Below are positions 11,101-23,931 of a stretch of 64,000 bases of DNA, in pieces. Source of the DNA: Petrolisthes cinctipes. Taxonomy: Eukaryota; Arthropoda; Malacostraca; Decapoda; Porcellanidae. Each line of letters opens with the position of its first letter. The first letter of the stretch is position 1. The position numbers were made by a program, and so were the translations under genes. The stretch is from the NCBI GenBank assembly GCA_033782935.1, contig JAWQEG010001547.1, positions 77,001 to 141,000 of the forward strand. The letters run 5' to 3'. The notes below the pieces were generated by a model. It was given only the letters and a program-made list of their open reading frames with translations. It was not told the origin of the DNA and searched no databases.

Positions 11101-12528
11101 GTTATTTACACGTGAACTGCCTGATGTGGCTTGCTACACGTGACGTGCCACAAAGTGAGTGCAGTACAGTGTGTGAGGACCGGTCAGTGGATTGCAACCT
11201 GGAATATTTAGTTATTTACACGTGAACTGCCTGCCGTGCCTGGCTACACGTGACATGCCACACAGTGAGTGCGGTACAGTATGTGAGGACTGGTCAGTGG
11301 ATGGCAGCCTGGAATATTTAGTTATTTACACGTGAACTGCCTGCCGTGCCTGGCTACACGTGACGTGACACACAGTGAGTGCACTACAGTGTGTGAGGAC
11401 CGGTCAGTGGATGGCGGCCCGGAATATTTAGTTATTTACAATTGAACTGCCTGCTGTGCCTGGCTACACGAGACGTGCCACATAGTGAGTGCAGTACAGT
11501 GTGTGAGGACCGGTCAGTGGATGGCGGCCTGGAATATTTAGTTATTTACACATGAACTGGCTGCTGTGCCTGGGCCTGGAATATTTAGTTATTTACATGT
11601 GAACTGCCTGCCGAGCCTGGCTACACGTGACGTGACACACAGTGAGTGCAGTACAGTGTGTGAGGAACGATCAGTGGATGGCGGCCTGGAATATTTAGTT
11701 ATTTCCACGTGAACTGCCTGCCGTGCCTGGCTACACGTGACGTGCCACACAGTGAGTGCAGTACAGTGTGTGAGGACCGGTCAGTGGATGGCGGCCCGGA
11801 ATATTTAGTTATTTACACGTGAACTACCTGCCGTGCCTGGCTACACGTGAAGTGCCACACAGTGAGTGCAGTGCAGTGTGTGAGGACCTGTCAGTGAATG
11901 GCGGCCTGGAATATTTAGTTATTTACACGTGAACTGGCTGCCGAGCCTGGCTACACGTGACGTGACACACAGTGAGTGCAGTACAGTGTGTGAGGAACGA
12001 TCAGTGGATGGTGCCCTGGAATATTTAGTTATTTACACGTGAACTGCCTGCCGTGCCTGGCTACACGTGACGTGCCACACAGTGAGTGCAGTACAGTGTG
12101 TGAGGACCGGTCAGTGGATGGCGGTCTGGAATATTTAGTTATTTACACGTGAACTGGCTGCCGTGACTGGGCCTAGAATATTTAGGTATTTACACGTGAA
12201 CTGCCTGCCGTGCCTGGCTACACGTGACGTGCCACACAGTAAGTGCAGTACAGTGTGTGAGGACCGGTCAGTGGATGGCGGCCTGGAATATTTAGTTATT
12301 TACACGTGAACTGCCTGCCGTGCCTGGCTACACGTGACGTGCCACAAAGTGAGTGCAGTACAGTGTGAGGACCGGTCAGTGGATGGCGGCCTGGAATATT
12401 TAGTTATTTACACGTGAACTGCCTGCCGTGCCTGGCTACACGTGACGTGCCACACAGTGTGCAGTTTCGTGTGTGAGGACCGGTCAGCGAATGGCGGCCT
12501 GGAATATTTAGTTATTTACACATGAACT

Positions 12529-12556
12529 GCCTGCCTTGCCTGGCTAAACGTTAATT
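12529..12556 (+). repeat. 28-bp internal duplication
   Basis: HOR partner of 4,954-4,981 (offset 7,575). The second repeat reads ACCTGCCATGCC. Confidence 0.9.
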
Positions 12557-15500
12557 ACCTGCCATGCCTGGCTACACGTGACATGACATACAGTGAGTGC
12601 AGTACAGTGTATGACGAATGGTCAGTGGATGGCGCCCTGGAATATTTAGTTATTTACATGTGAACTGCCTGCCGTGCCTGGCTACACGTGACGTGCCACA
12701 CAGTGAGTGCACTACAGTGTGTGAGGACCGGTCAGTGGATGGCGGCCTGGAATATTTAGTTATTTACACGTGAACTGGCTGCCGTGCCTGGGCCTGGAAT
12801 ATTTAGTTATTTACACTTGAACTGCCTGCCGTGCCTGGCTACACGTGACGTGCCACACAGTAAGTGCAGTACAGTGTGTAAGGAATGGTCAGTGAATGGC
12901 GGCCTGAAATATTTAGTTATTTACAAGTGAACTGCCTGCCGAGCCTGGCTACACGTGACGTGACACACAGTGAGTGCAGTACAGTGCGTGAGGAATGGTC
13001 AGTGGATGACGCCCTGGAATATTTAGTTATTTACACGTGAACTGCCTGCCGTGCCTGGCTACACGTGACGTGCCACACAGTGAGTGCAGTACAGTGTGTG
13101 AGGACCGGTCAGTGGATGGCGGCCTGAAATATTTAGTTATTTACACGTGAACTGGCTGCCGTGCCTGGGCCTGGAATATTTAGTTATTTAAACGTGAACT
13201 GCCTGCCGTGCCTGGCTACACGTGACGTGCCACAAAGTGAGTGCAGTACAGTGTGTGAGGACCGGTCAGTGGATGGCGGCCCGGAATATTTAGTTATTTA
13301 CACGTGAAGTGCCTGCCGTGCCTGGCTACACGTGACATGCCACACAGTGAGTGCAGTACAGTGTGTGAGGACCGGTCAGTATATGGCGGCCTGGAATATT
13401 TAGTTATTTACACATGAACTGTCTGCCTTGCCTGGCTACACATGACGTGCCACACAGTGAGTGCAGTACAGTGTGTGAGGACCGGTCAGTGAATGGTGGC
13501 CTGGAATATTTAGTAATTTACACGTGAACTGGCTGCCGTGTCTGGGCCTGAAATATTTAGTTATTTACACGTGAACTGCCTGCCGTGCCTGGGCCCTGAA
13601 TATTTAGTTATTTACACGTAAACTACCTGCTGTGCCTGGCTACACGTGACGTGACACACAGTGAGTGCAGTACAGTGTGTGAGGAACGATCAGTGGATGG
13701 CGGCCTGGAATATTTAGTTATTTCCACATGAACTGCCTGCCGTGCCTGGCTACACGTGACGTGCCACACAGTGAGTGCAGTACAGTGTGTGAGGACCGGT
13801 CAGTGGATGGCGGCCCGGAATATTTAGTTATTTACATGTGAACTGCCGCCGTGCCTGGCTACACGTGACGTGCCACACAGTGAGTGCAGTACAGTGCGTG
13901 AGGACCGGTCAGTGGATTGCAACCTGGAATATTTAGTTATTTACACGTGAACTGCCTGCCGTGCCTGGCTACACGTGACATGCCACACAGTGAGTGCAGT
14001 ACAGAGTGTGAGGAACGGTCAGTGGATGGTGCCCTGGAATATTTAGTTATTTACACGTGAACTGCCTGCCGTGCCTGGCTACACGTGACGTGACACTCAG
14101 TGAGTGCACTACAGTGTGTGAGGACCGGTCAGTGGATGGCGGCCCGGAATATTTAGTTATTTACACGTGAACTGCCTGCTGTGCCTGGCTACACGTGACG
14201 TGCCACATAGTGAGTGCAGTACAGTGTGTGAGGACCGGTCAGTGGATGGCGGCCCGGAATATTTAGTTATTTACACGTGAACTGCCTGCCGTGTCTGGCT
14301 ACACGTGACGTGCCACACAGTGAGTGCAGTACAGTGTGTGAGGACCGGTCAGTATATGGCGGCCTGGAATATTTAGTTATTTACACATGAACTGTCTGCC
14401 TTGCCTGGCTACACATGACGTGCCACACAGTGAGTGCAGTACAGTGTGTGAGGACCGGTCAGTGAATGGTGGCCTGGAATATTTAGTAATTTACACGTGA
14501 ACTGGCTGCCGTGCCTGGGCCTGAAATATTTAGTTATTTACACGTGAACTGCCTGCCGTGCCTGGGCCCGGAATATTTAGTTATTTACACGTAAACTACC
14601 TGCTGTGCCTGGCTACACGTGACGTGCCACATAGTGAGTGCAGTACAGTGTGTGAGGACCGGTCAGTAGATGGCGGCCTCGAATATATAGTTATTTACAC
14701 GTGAACTGCCTGCCGTGCCTGGCTACATGTGACGTGCCACACAGTGAGTGCACTACAGTGTGTGAGGACCGGTCATTGAATGGCGGCCTGGAATATTTAG
14801 TTATTTACACGTGAACTGCCTGCTGTGCCTGGCTACACGTGACGCGCCACAGAGTGAGTGCAGTACAGTGTGTGAGGACCGGTCAGTGGATGGCGGCCTG
14901 GAATATTTAGTTATTTACACATGAACTGGCTGCTGTGCCTGGGCCTGGAATATTTAGTTATTTCCACATGAACTGCCTGCCGTGCCTGGCTACACGTGAC
15001 GTGCCACACAGTGAGTGCAGTACAGTGTGTGAGGACCGGTCAGTGGATGGCGGCCCGGAATATTTAGTTATTTACACGTGAAATGCCGCCGTGCCTGGCT
15101 ACACGTGACGTGCCACACAGTGAGTGCAGTACAGTGTGTGAGGACCTGTCAGTGAATGGCAGCCTGGAATATTTAGTTATTTACACGTGAACTGGCTGCC
15201 GAGCCTGGCTACACGTGACGTGACACACAGTGAGTGCAGTACAGAGTGTTTTGAACGGAAAGTGGATGGTGCCCTGGAATATTTAGTTATTTACACGTGA
15301 ACTGCCTGCCGTGCCTTACAACACGTGACGTGCCACACAGTGAGTGCAGTACAGTGTGTGAGGACCGGTCAGTGGATGGCGGTCTGGAATATTTAGTTAT
15401 TTACACGTGAACGGGCTGCCGTGCCTGGGCCTGGAATATTTAGTTATTTACACGTGAACTGCCTGCCGTGCCTGGCTACACGTGACGTGCCACACAGTAA

Positions 15501-15680
15501 GTGCAGTACAGTGTGTGAGGACCGGTCAGTGAATGGCAGCCTGGAATAATTAGTTATTTACACGTGAACTGCCTGCCGTGCCTGGCTACACGTGACGTGC
15601 CACAAAGTGAGTGCAGTACAGTGTGTGAGGACCGGTCAGTGAATGGCGGCATGGAATATTTAGTTATTTACACATGAACT

Positions 15681-15698
15681 GCCTGCCTTGCCTGGCTA
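15681..15698 (+). repeat. Site where the 28-bp insertion was lost in HOR copy 2
   Basis: Copy 1 carries a 28-bp insertion at 8,106-8,133. Here only one GCCTGCCTTGCCTGGCTA remains and the sequence runs straight into CACGTGACATGACATAC. This is what slippage or recombination between the two 18-bp direct repeats, 28 bp apart, would leave. Confidence 0.85.
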
Positions 15699-17139
15699 CA
15701 CGTGACATGACATACAGTGAGTGCAGTACAGTGTATGACGAACGGTCAGTGGATGGCGCCCAGGAATATTTAGTTATTTACATGTGAACTGCCTGCCGTG
15801 CCTGGCTACACGAGACGTGCCACACAGTGAGTGCACTACAGTGTGTGAGGACCGGTCAGTGGATGGCGCCCTGGAATATTTAGTTATTTACACGTGAACT
15901 GGCTGCCGTGCCTGGGCCTGGAATATTTAGTTATTTACACGTGAACTGCCTGCTGTGCCTGGCTACACGTGACGTGCCACACAGTGAGTGCAGTACAGTG
16001 TGTGAGGACCGATCGGTGGATAGCGGCCTGGAATATTTAGTTATTTACACGTGAACTGCCTGCCGTGCCTGGCTACACGTGACACGCCACAGAGTGAGTG
16101 CAGTACAGTGTGTGAGGACCGGTTAGTGGATGGCGGCCTGGAATATTTAGTTATTTACACATGAACTGGCTGCTGTGCCTGGGCCTGGAATATTTAGTTA
16201 TTTACATGTGAACTGCCTGCCGAGCCTGGCTACACGTGACGTGACACACAGTGAGTGCAGTACAGTGTGTGAGGAACGATCAGTGGATGGCGGCCTGGAA
16301 TATTTAGTTATTTCCACGTGAACTGCCTGCCGTGCCTGGCTACACGTGACGTGCCACACAGTGAGTGCAGTACAGTGTGTGAGGACCGGTCAGTGGATGG
16401 CGGCCCGGAATATTTAGTTATTTACACGTGAACTGCCTGCCGTGCCTGGCTACACGTGACGTGCCACACAGTGAGTGCAGTACAGTGTGTGAGGACCGGT
16501 CAGTGGATTGCAACCTTGAATATTTAGTTATTTACACGTGAACTGCCTGCCGTGCCTGACTACACGTGACATGCCACACAGTGAGTGCAGTACAGAGTGT
16601 GAGGAACGGTCAGTGGATGGTGCCCTGGAATATTTAGTTATTTACACGTGAACTGCCTGCCGTGCCTGGCTACACGTGACGTGACATTCAGTGAGTGCAC
16701 TACAGTGTGTGAGGACCGGTCAGTAGATGGCGGCCCGGAATATTTAGTTATTTACACGTGAACTGCCTGCTGTGCCTGGCTACACATGACGTGCCACATA
16801 GTGAGTGCAGTACAGTGTGTGAGGACCGGTCAATGGATGGCGGCCCGGAATATTTAGTTATTTACACGTGAACTGCCTGCCGTGCCTGGCTACACGTGAC
16901 GTGCCACACAGTGAGTGCAGTACAGTGTGTGAGGACCGGTCAGTATATGGCGGCCTGGAATATTTAGTTATTTACACATGAACTGTCTGCCTTGCCTGGC
17001 TACACATGACGTGCCACACAGTGAGTGCAGTACAGTGTGTGAGGACCGGTCAGTGAATGGTGGCCTGGAATATTTAGTAATTTACACGTGAACTGCCTGC
17101 TGTGCCTGGCTACACGTGACGCGCCACAGAGTGAGTGCA

Positions 17140-19185
17140 GTACAGTGTGTGAGGACCGGTCAGTGGATGGCGGCCTGGAATATTTAGTTATTTACACATG
17201 AACTGGCTGCTGTGCCTGGGCCTGGAATATTTAGTTATTTACATGTGAACTGCCTGCCGAGCCTGGCTACACATGACGTGACACACAGTGAGTGCAGTAA
17301 AGTGTGTGAGGAACGATCAGTGGATGGCGGCCTGGAATATTTAGTTATTTCCACATGAACTGCCTGCCGTGCCTGGCTACACGTGACGTGCCACACAGTG
17401 AGTGCAGTACAATGTGTGAGGACCGGTCAGTGGATGGCGGCCCGGAATATTTAGTTATTTACACGTGAACTGCCGCCGTGCCTGGCTACACGTGACGTGC
17501 CACACAGTGAGTGCAGTACAGTGTGTGAGGACCGGTCAGTGGATTGCAACCTGGAATATTTAGTTATTTACACGTGAACTGCCTGCCGTGCCCGGCTACA
17601 CGTGACATGCCACACAGTGAGTGCAGTACAGAGTGTGAGGAACGGTCAGTGGATGGTGCCCTGGAATATTTAGTTATTTACACGTGAACTGCCTGCCGTG
17701 CCTGGCTACACGTGACGTGACACTCAGTGAGTGCACTACAGTGTGTGAGGAGCGGTCAGTGGATGGCGGCCCGGAATATTTAGTTATTTACACGTGAACT
17801 GCATGCTGTGCCTGGCTACACGTGACGTGCCACATAGTGAGTGCAGTACAGTGTGTGAGGACCGGTCAGTGGATGGCGGCCCGGAATATTTAGTTATTTA
17901 CACGTGAACTGCCTGCCGTGCCTGGCTACACGTGACGTGCCACACAGTGAGTGCAGTACAGTGTGTGAGGACCGGTCAGTATATGGCGGCCTGGAATATT
18001 TAGTTATTTACACATGAACTGTCTGCCTTGCCTGGCTACACATGACGTGCCACACAGTGAGTGCAGTACAGTGTGTGAGGACCGGTCAGTAAATGGTGGC
18101 CTGGAATATTTAGTAATTTACACGTGAACTGGCTGCCGTGCCTGGGCCTGAAATATTTAGTTATTTACACGTGAACTGCCTGCCGTGCCTGGGCCCGGAA
18201 TATTTAGTTATTTACACGTAAACTACCTGCTGTGCCTGGCTACACGTGACGTGCCACATAGTGAGTGCAGTACAGTGTGTGAGGACCGGTCAGTAGAAGG
18301 CGGCCTGGAATATATAGTTATTTACACGTGAACTGCCTGCCGTGCCTGGCTACATGTGACGTGCCACACAGTGAGTGCACTACAGTGTGTGAGGACCGGT
18401 CATTGAATGGCGGCCTGGAATATTTAGTTATTTACACGTGAACTGCCTGCTGTGCCTGGCTACACGTGACGCGCCACAGAGTGAGTGCAGTACAGTGTGT
18501 GAGGACCGGTCAGTGGATGGCGGCCTGGAATATTTAGTTATTTACACATGAACTGGCTGCTGTGCCTGGGCCTGGAATATTTAGTTATTTACATGTGAAC
18601 TGCCTGCCGAGCCTGGCTACACGTGACGTGACACACAGTGAGTGCAGTACAGTGTGTGAGGAACGATCAGTGGATGGCGGCCTGGAATATTTAGTTATTT
18701 CCACATGAACTGCCTGCCGTGCCTGGCTACACGTGACGTGCCACACAGTGAGTGCAGTACAGTGTGTGAGGACCGGTCAGTGGATGGCGGCCCGGAATAT
18801 TTTGTTATTTACACGTGAACTGCCGCCGTGCCTGGCTACACGTGACGTCCCACACAGTGAGTGCAGTACAGTGTGTGAGGACCAGTCAGTGAATGGCAGC
18901 CTGGAATATTTAGTTATTTACACGTGAACTGGCTGCCGAGCCTGGCTACACGTGACGTGACACACAGTGAGTGCAGTACAGAGTGTGAGGAACGGTCAGT
19001 GGATGGTGCCCTGGAATATTTAGTTATTTACACGTGAACTGCCTGCCGTGCCTGGCTACACGTGACGTGCCACACAGTGAGTGCATTACAGTGTGTGATG
19101 ACCGGTCAGTGGATGGCGGTCTGGAATATTTAGTTATTTACACGTGAACTGGCTGCCGTGCCTGGGCCTGGAATATTTAGTTATT
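17140..19185 (+). repeat. 4,746-bp-spaced duplication, first copy
   Basis: About 2.05 kb recurring at 21,886-23,931, offset 4,746 (checked at 17,291/22,037 and 18,733/23,479). The spacing equals 38 full and 11 short units plus two 28-bp insertions, less 7 bp of small deletions; I count 11 short joins. One visible difference is CTGCTGTGCC at 18,455 against CTGCTGCGCC near 23,201. Confidence 0.85.
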
Positions 19186-19269
19186 TACACGTGAACTGCC
19201 TGCCGTGCCTGGCTACACGTGACGTGCCACACAGTAAGTGCAGTACAGTGTGTGAGGACCGGTCAGTGA
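18674..19269 (+). repeat. 596-bp tandem duplication, copy 1
   Basis: Five full units (one lacking 1 bp, CTGCCGCCG) and one short unit. It contains the rare change ATATTTTGTTATT, which removes the stop codon normally present in the AT-rich block, and TGACGTCCC in place of TGACGTGCC. The ATGGCGG junction point falls at 18,674, 19,270 and 19,866. Confidence 0.87.
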
Positions 19270-19865
19270 ATGGCGGCCTGGAATATTTAGTTATTTCCAC
19301 ATGAACTGCCTGCCGTGCCTGGCTACACGTGACGTGCCACACAGTGAGTGCAGTACAGTGTGTGAGGACCGGTCAGTGGATGGCGGCCCGGAATATTTTG
19401 TTATTTACACGTGAACTGCCGCCGTGCCTGGCTACACGTGACGTCCCACACAGTGAGTGCAGTACAGTGTGTGAGGACCAGTCAGTGAATGGCAGCCTGG
19501 AATATTTAGTTATTTACACGTGAACTGGCTGCCGAGCCTGGCTACACGTGACGTGACACACAGTGAGTGCAGTACAGAGTGTGAGGAACGGTCAGTGGAT
19601 GGTGCCCTGGAATATTTAGTTATTTACACGTGAACTGCCTGCCGTGCCTGGCTACACGTGACGTGCCACACAGTGAGTGCATTACAGTGTGTGATGACCG
19701 GTCAGTGGATGGCGGTCTGGAATATTTAGTTATTTACACGTGAACTGGCTGCCGTGCCTGGGCCTGGAATATTTAGTTATTTACACGTGAACTGCCTGCC
19801 GTGCCTGGCTACACGTGACGTGCCACACAGTAAGTGCAGTACAGTGTGTGAGGACCGGTCAGTGA
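19270..19865 (+). repeat. 596-bp tandem duplication, copy 2
   Basis: Appears base-for-base like 18,674-19,269 apart from the entry junction (GTGAATGGCGG rather than GTGGATGGCGG). Followed by a monomer with TTTACACGTG instead of TTTCCACATG, where the duplication ends. Confidence 0.87.
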
Positions 19866-20011
19866 ATGGCGGCCTGGAATATTTAGTTATTTACACGTGA
19901 ACTGCCTGCCGTGCCTGGCTACACGTGACGTGCCACACAGTGTGCAGTTTCGTGTGTGAGGACCGGTCAGCGAATGGCGGCCTGGAATATTTAGTTATTT
20001 ACACATGAACT

Positions 20012-20039
20012 GCCTGCCTTGCCTGGCTAAACGTTAATT
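20012..20039 (+). repeat. 28-bp internal duplication
   Basis: The second repeat reads GCCTGCCTTGCTTGGCTAC, a private change copied to 25,935. Confidence 0.9.
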
Positions 20040-21168
20040 GCCTGCCTTGCTTGGCTACACGTGACATGACATACAGTGAGTGCAGTACAGTGTATGACGA
20101 ACGGTCAGTGGATGGCGCCCTGGAATATTTAGTTATTTACATGTGAACTGCCTGCCGTGCCTGGCTACATGTGACGTGCCACACAGTGAGTGCACTACAG
20201 TGTGTGAGGACCGGTCAGTGGATGGCGGCCTGGAATATTTAGTTATTTACACGTGAACTGGCTGCCGTGCCTGGGCCTGGAATATTTAGTTATTTACACG
20301 TGAACTGCCTGCTGTGCCTGGCTACACGTGACGTGCCACACAGTGAGTGCAGTACAGTGTGTGAGGACCGATCGGTGGATAGCGGCCTGGAATATTTAGT
20401 TATTTACACGTGAACTGCCTGCCGTGCCTGGCTACACGTGACATGCCACACAGTGAGTGCAGTACAGTGTGTGAGGACTGGTCAGTGGATGGCGGCCTGG
20501 AATATTTAGTTATTTACACGTGAACTGGCTGCCGTGCCTGGGCCTGGAATATTTAGTTATTTACACGTGAACTGCCTGCCGTGCCTGGCTACACGTGACG
20601 TGCCACACAGTAAGTTCAGTACAGTGTGTAAGGAACGGTCAGTGAATGGCGGCCTGAAATATTTAGTTATTTACATGTGAACTGCCTGCCGAGCCTGGCT
20701 ACACGTGACGTGACACACAGTGAGTGCAGTACAGTGCGTGAGGAATGGTCAGTGGATGACGCCCTGGAATATTTAGTTATTTACACGTGAACTGCCTGCC
20801 GTGCCTGGCTACACGTGACGTGCCACACAGTGAGTGCAGTACAGTGTGTGAGGACCGGTCAGTGGATGGCGGCCTGAAATATTTAGTTATTTACACGTGA
20901 ACTGGCTGCCGTGCCTGGGCCTGGAATATTTAGTTATTTACACGTTAACTGCCTGCCGTGCCTGGCTACACGTGACGTGCCACAAAGTGAGTGCAGTACA
21001 GTGTGTGAGGACCGGTCAGTGGTTGGCGGCCTGGAATATTTAGTTATTTACACGTGAACTGCCTGCCGTGCCTGGCTACACGTGACGTGCCACACAGTGT
21101 GCAGTTTCGTGTGTGAGGACCGGTCAGCGAATGGCGGCCTGGAATATTTAGTTATTTACACATGAACT

Positions 21169-21196
21169 GGCTGCCTTGCCTGGCTAAAAGTTAATT
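21169..21196 (+). repeat. 28-bp internal duplication
   Basis: Begins GGCTGCC and has AAAAGTTA as the decayed middle E-box, the most changed form seen. Confidence 0.9.
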
Positions 21197-21885
21197 ACCT
21201 GCCTTGCCTGGCTACACGTGACATGACATACAGTGAGTGCAGTACAGTGTATGACGAACGGTCAGTGGATGGCGCCCTGGAATATTTAGTTATTTACATG
21301 TGAACTGCCTGCCGTGCCTGGCTACACGTGACGTGCCACACAGTGAGTGCACTACAGTGTGTGAGGACCGGTCAGTGGATGGCGGCCTGGAATATTTAGT
21401 TATTTACACGTGAACTGGCTGCCGTGCCTGGGCCTGGAATATTTAGTTATTTACACGTGAACTGCCTGCCGTGCCTGGCTACACGTGACGTGCCACAAAG
21501 TAAGTGCAGTACAGTGTGTAAGGAACGGTCAGTGAATGGCGGCCTGAAATATTTAGTTATTTAAATGTGAACTGCCTGCCGAGCCTGGCTACACGTGACG
21601 TGACACACAGTGAGTGCAGTACAGTGCGTGAGGAATGGTCAGTGGATGACGCCCTGGAATATTTAGTTATTTACACGTGAACTGCCTGCCGTGCCTGGCT
21701 ACACGTGACGTGCCACACAGTGAGTGCAGTACAGTGTGTGAGGACCGGTCAGTGGATGGCGGCCTGAAATATTTAGTTATTTACACGTGAACTGGCTGCC
21801 GTGCCTGTGCCTGGAATATTTAGTTATTTACACGTGAACTGCCTGCCGTGCCTGGCTACACGTGACATGCCACACAGTGAGTGCG

Positions 21886-23931
21886 GTACAGTGTGTGAGG
21901 ACCGGTCAGTGGATGGCGGCCTGGAATATTTAGTTATTTACACATGAACTGGCTGCTGTGCCTGGGCCTGGAATATTTAGTTATTTACATGTGAACTGCC
22001 TGCCGAGCCTGGCTACACATGACGTGACACACAGTGAGTGCAGTAAAGTGTGTGAGGAACGATCAGTGGATGGCGGCCTGGAATATTTAGTTATTTCCAC
22101 ATGAACTGCCTGCCGTGCCTGGCTACACGTGACGTGCCACACAGTGAGTGCAGTACAATGTGTGAGGACCGGTCAGTGGATGGCGGCCCGGAATATTTAG
22201 TTATTTACACGTGAACTGCCGCCGTGCCTGGCTACACGTGACGTGCCACACAGTGAGTGCAGTACAGTGTGTGAGGACCGGTCAGTGGATTGCAACCTGG
22301 AATATTTAGTTATTTACACGTGAACTGCCTGCCGTGCCCGGCTACACGTGACATGCCACACAGTGAGTGCAGTACAGAGTGTGAGGAACGGTCAGTGGAT
22401 GGTGCCCTGGAATATTTAGTTATTTACACGTGAACTGCCTGCCGTGCCTGGCTACACGTGACGTGACACTCAGTGAGTGCACTACAGTGTGTGAGGAGCG
22501 GTCAGTGGATGGCGGCCCGGAATATTTAGTTATTTACACGTGAACTGCATGCTGTGCCTGGCTACACGTGACGTGCCACATAGTGAGTGCAGTACAGTGT
22601 GTGAGGACCGGTCAGTGGATGGCGGCCCGGAATATTTAGTTATTTACACGTGAACTGCCTGCCGTGCCTGGCTACACGTGACGTGCCACACAGTGAGTGC
22701 AGTACAGTGTGTGAGGACCGGTCAGTATATGGCGGCCTGGAATATTTAGTTATTTACACATGAACTGTCTGCCTTGCCTGGCTACACATGACGTGCCACA
22801 CAGTGAGTGCAGTACAGTGTGTGAGGACCGGTCAGTAAATGGTGGCCTGGAATATTTAGTAATTTACACGTGAACTGGCTGCCGTGCCTGGGCCTGAAAT
22901 ATTTAGTTATTTACACGTGAACTGCCTGCCGTGCCTGGGCCCGGAATATTTAGTTATTTACACGTAAACTACCTGCTGTGCCTGGCTACACGTGACGTGC
23001 CACATAGTGAGTGCAGTACAGTGTGTGAGGACCGGTCAGTAGAAGGCGGCCTGGAATATATAGTTATTTACACGTGAACTGCCTGCCGTGCCTGGCTACA
23101 TGTGACGTGCCACACAGTGAGTGCACTACAGTGTGTGAGGACCGGTCATTGAATGGCGGCCTGGAATATTTAGTTATTTACACGTGAACTGCCTGCTGCG
23201 CCTGGCTACACGTGACGCGCCACAGAGTGAGTGCAGTACAGTGTGTGAGGACCGGTCAGTGGATGGCGGCCTGGAATATTTAGTTATTTACACATGAACT
23301 GGCTGCTGTGCCTGGGCCTGGAATATTTAGTTATTTACATGTGAACTGCCTGCCGAGCCTGGCTACACGTGACGTGACACACAGTGAGTGCAGTACAGTG
23401 TGTGAGGAACGATCAGTGGATGGCGGCCTGGAATATTTAGTTATTTCCACATGAACTGCCTGCCGTGCCTGGCTACACGTGACGTGCCACACAGTGAGTG
23501 CAGTACAGTGTGTGAGGACCGGTCAGTGGATGGCGGCCCGGAATATTTTGTTATTTACACGTGAACTGCCGCCGTGCCTGGCTACACGTGACGTCCCACA
23601 CAGTGAGTGCAGTACAGTGTGTGAGGACCAGTCAGTGAATGGCAGCCTGGAATATTTAGTTATTTACACGTGAACTGGCTGCCGAGCCTGGCTACACGTG
23701 ACGTGACACACAGTGAGTGCAGTACAGAGTGTGAGGAACGGTCAGTGGATGGTGCCCTGGAATATTTAGTTATTTACACGTGAACTGCCTGCCGTGCCTG
23801 GCTACACGTGACGTGCCACACAGTGAGTGCATTACAGTGTGTGATGACCGGTCAGTGGATGGCGGTCTGGAATATTTAGTTATTTACACGTGAACTGGCT
23901 GCCGTGCCTGGGCCTGGAATATTTAGTTATT
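21886..23931 (+). repeat. 4,746-bp-spaced duplication, second copy
   Basis: Second copy of 17,140-19,185. It is entered through GCGGTACAGTGTGTGAGGACCGG near 21,882, the point where the 5,923-bp match ends (27,823 has GGACTGG). So 21.9 kb is a recombination junction between two different HOR positions. Confidence 0.83.
22735..23911 (+). repeat. 1,177-bp tandem duplication, copy 1
   Basis: Nine full units (one with the 1-bp CCGCCG deletion) and four short units. It runs from TTACACATGAACTGTCTGCC through AGTAAATGG, AGTAGAAGG, CATTGAATGG, GACGCGCCACAGAG and the TTTTGTTATT monomer to the short unit at about 23,905. It is copied directly downstream. Confidence 0.86.

Larger units (their letters stand above)
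10770..17464 (+). repeat. 7,575-bp higher-order repeat, copy 2 (incomplete)
   Basis: Follows copy 1 directly and tracks it to about 17,464, where copy 1 has CTGCCTGCCG and this copy has CTGCCGCCG and enters the next HOR type. Only scattered substitutions separate the copies: GCCATGCC near 12,561 against GCCTTGCC, GTGTCTGGC near 14,292 against GTGCCTGGC, GAACGGAAAGTGG near 15,255 against GAACGGTCAGTGG, and CCTGACTAC near 16,556 against CCTGGCTAC. After 15,698 the offset drops from 7,575 to 7,547 because a 28-bp insertion is missing. Confidence 0.87.
17989..23911 (+). repeat. 5,923-bp higher-order repeat, copy 1
   Basis: Matches 23,912-27,823 at a constant offset of 5,923 (checked at 18,733/24,656, 19,861/25,784, 20,012/25,935 and 21,169/27,092). 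5,923 is 4,746 plus 1,177, so this unit holds a core block, its 4,746-bp-spaced copy and the breakpoint of the 1,177-bp duplication. It corresponds to 47 full and 15 short units with two 28-bp insertions. The left limit is a CCTGGAATATTTAG present in almost every monomer, so it may slide. Confidence 0.85.

Noticed and set aside
18733..18927. Identical 64-codon ORFs at 18,733, 19,329, 23,479, 24,656 and 25,252
   Set aside because: They span two satellite units, depend on a lost stop codon and a 1-bp deletion, and are identical only because the block was duplicated. Nothing in the translation looks like a protein domain.
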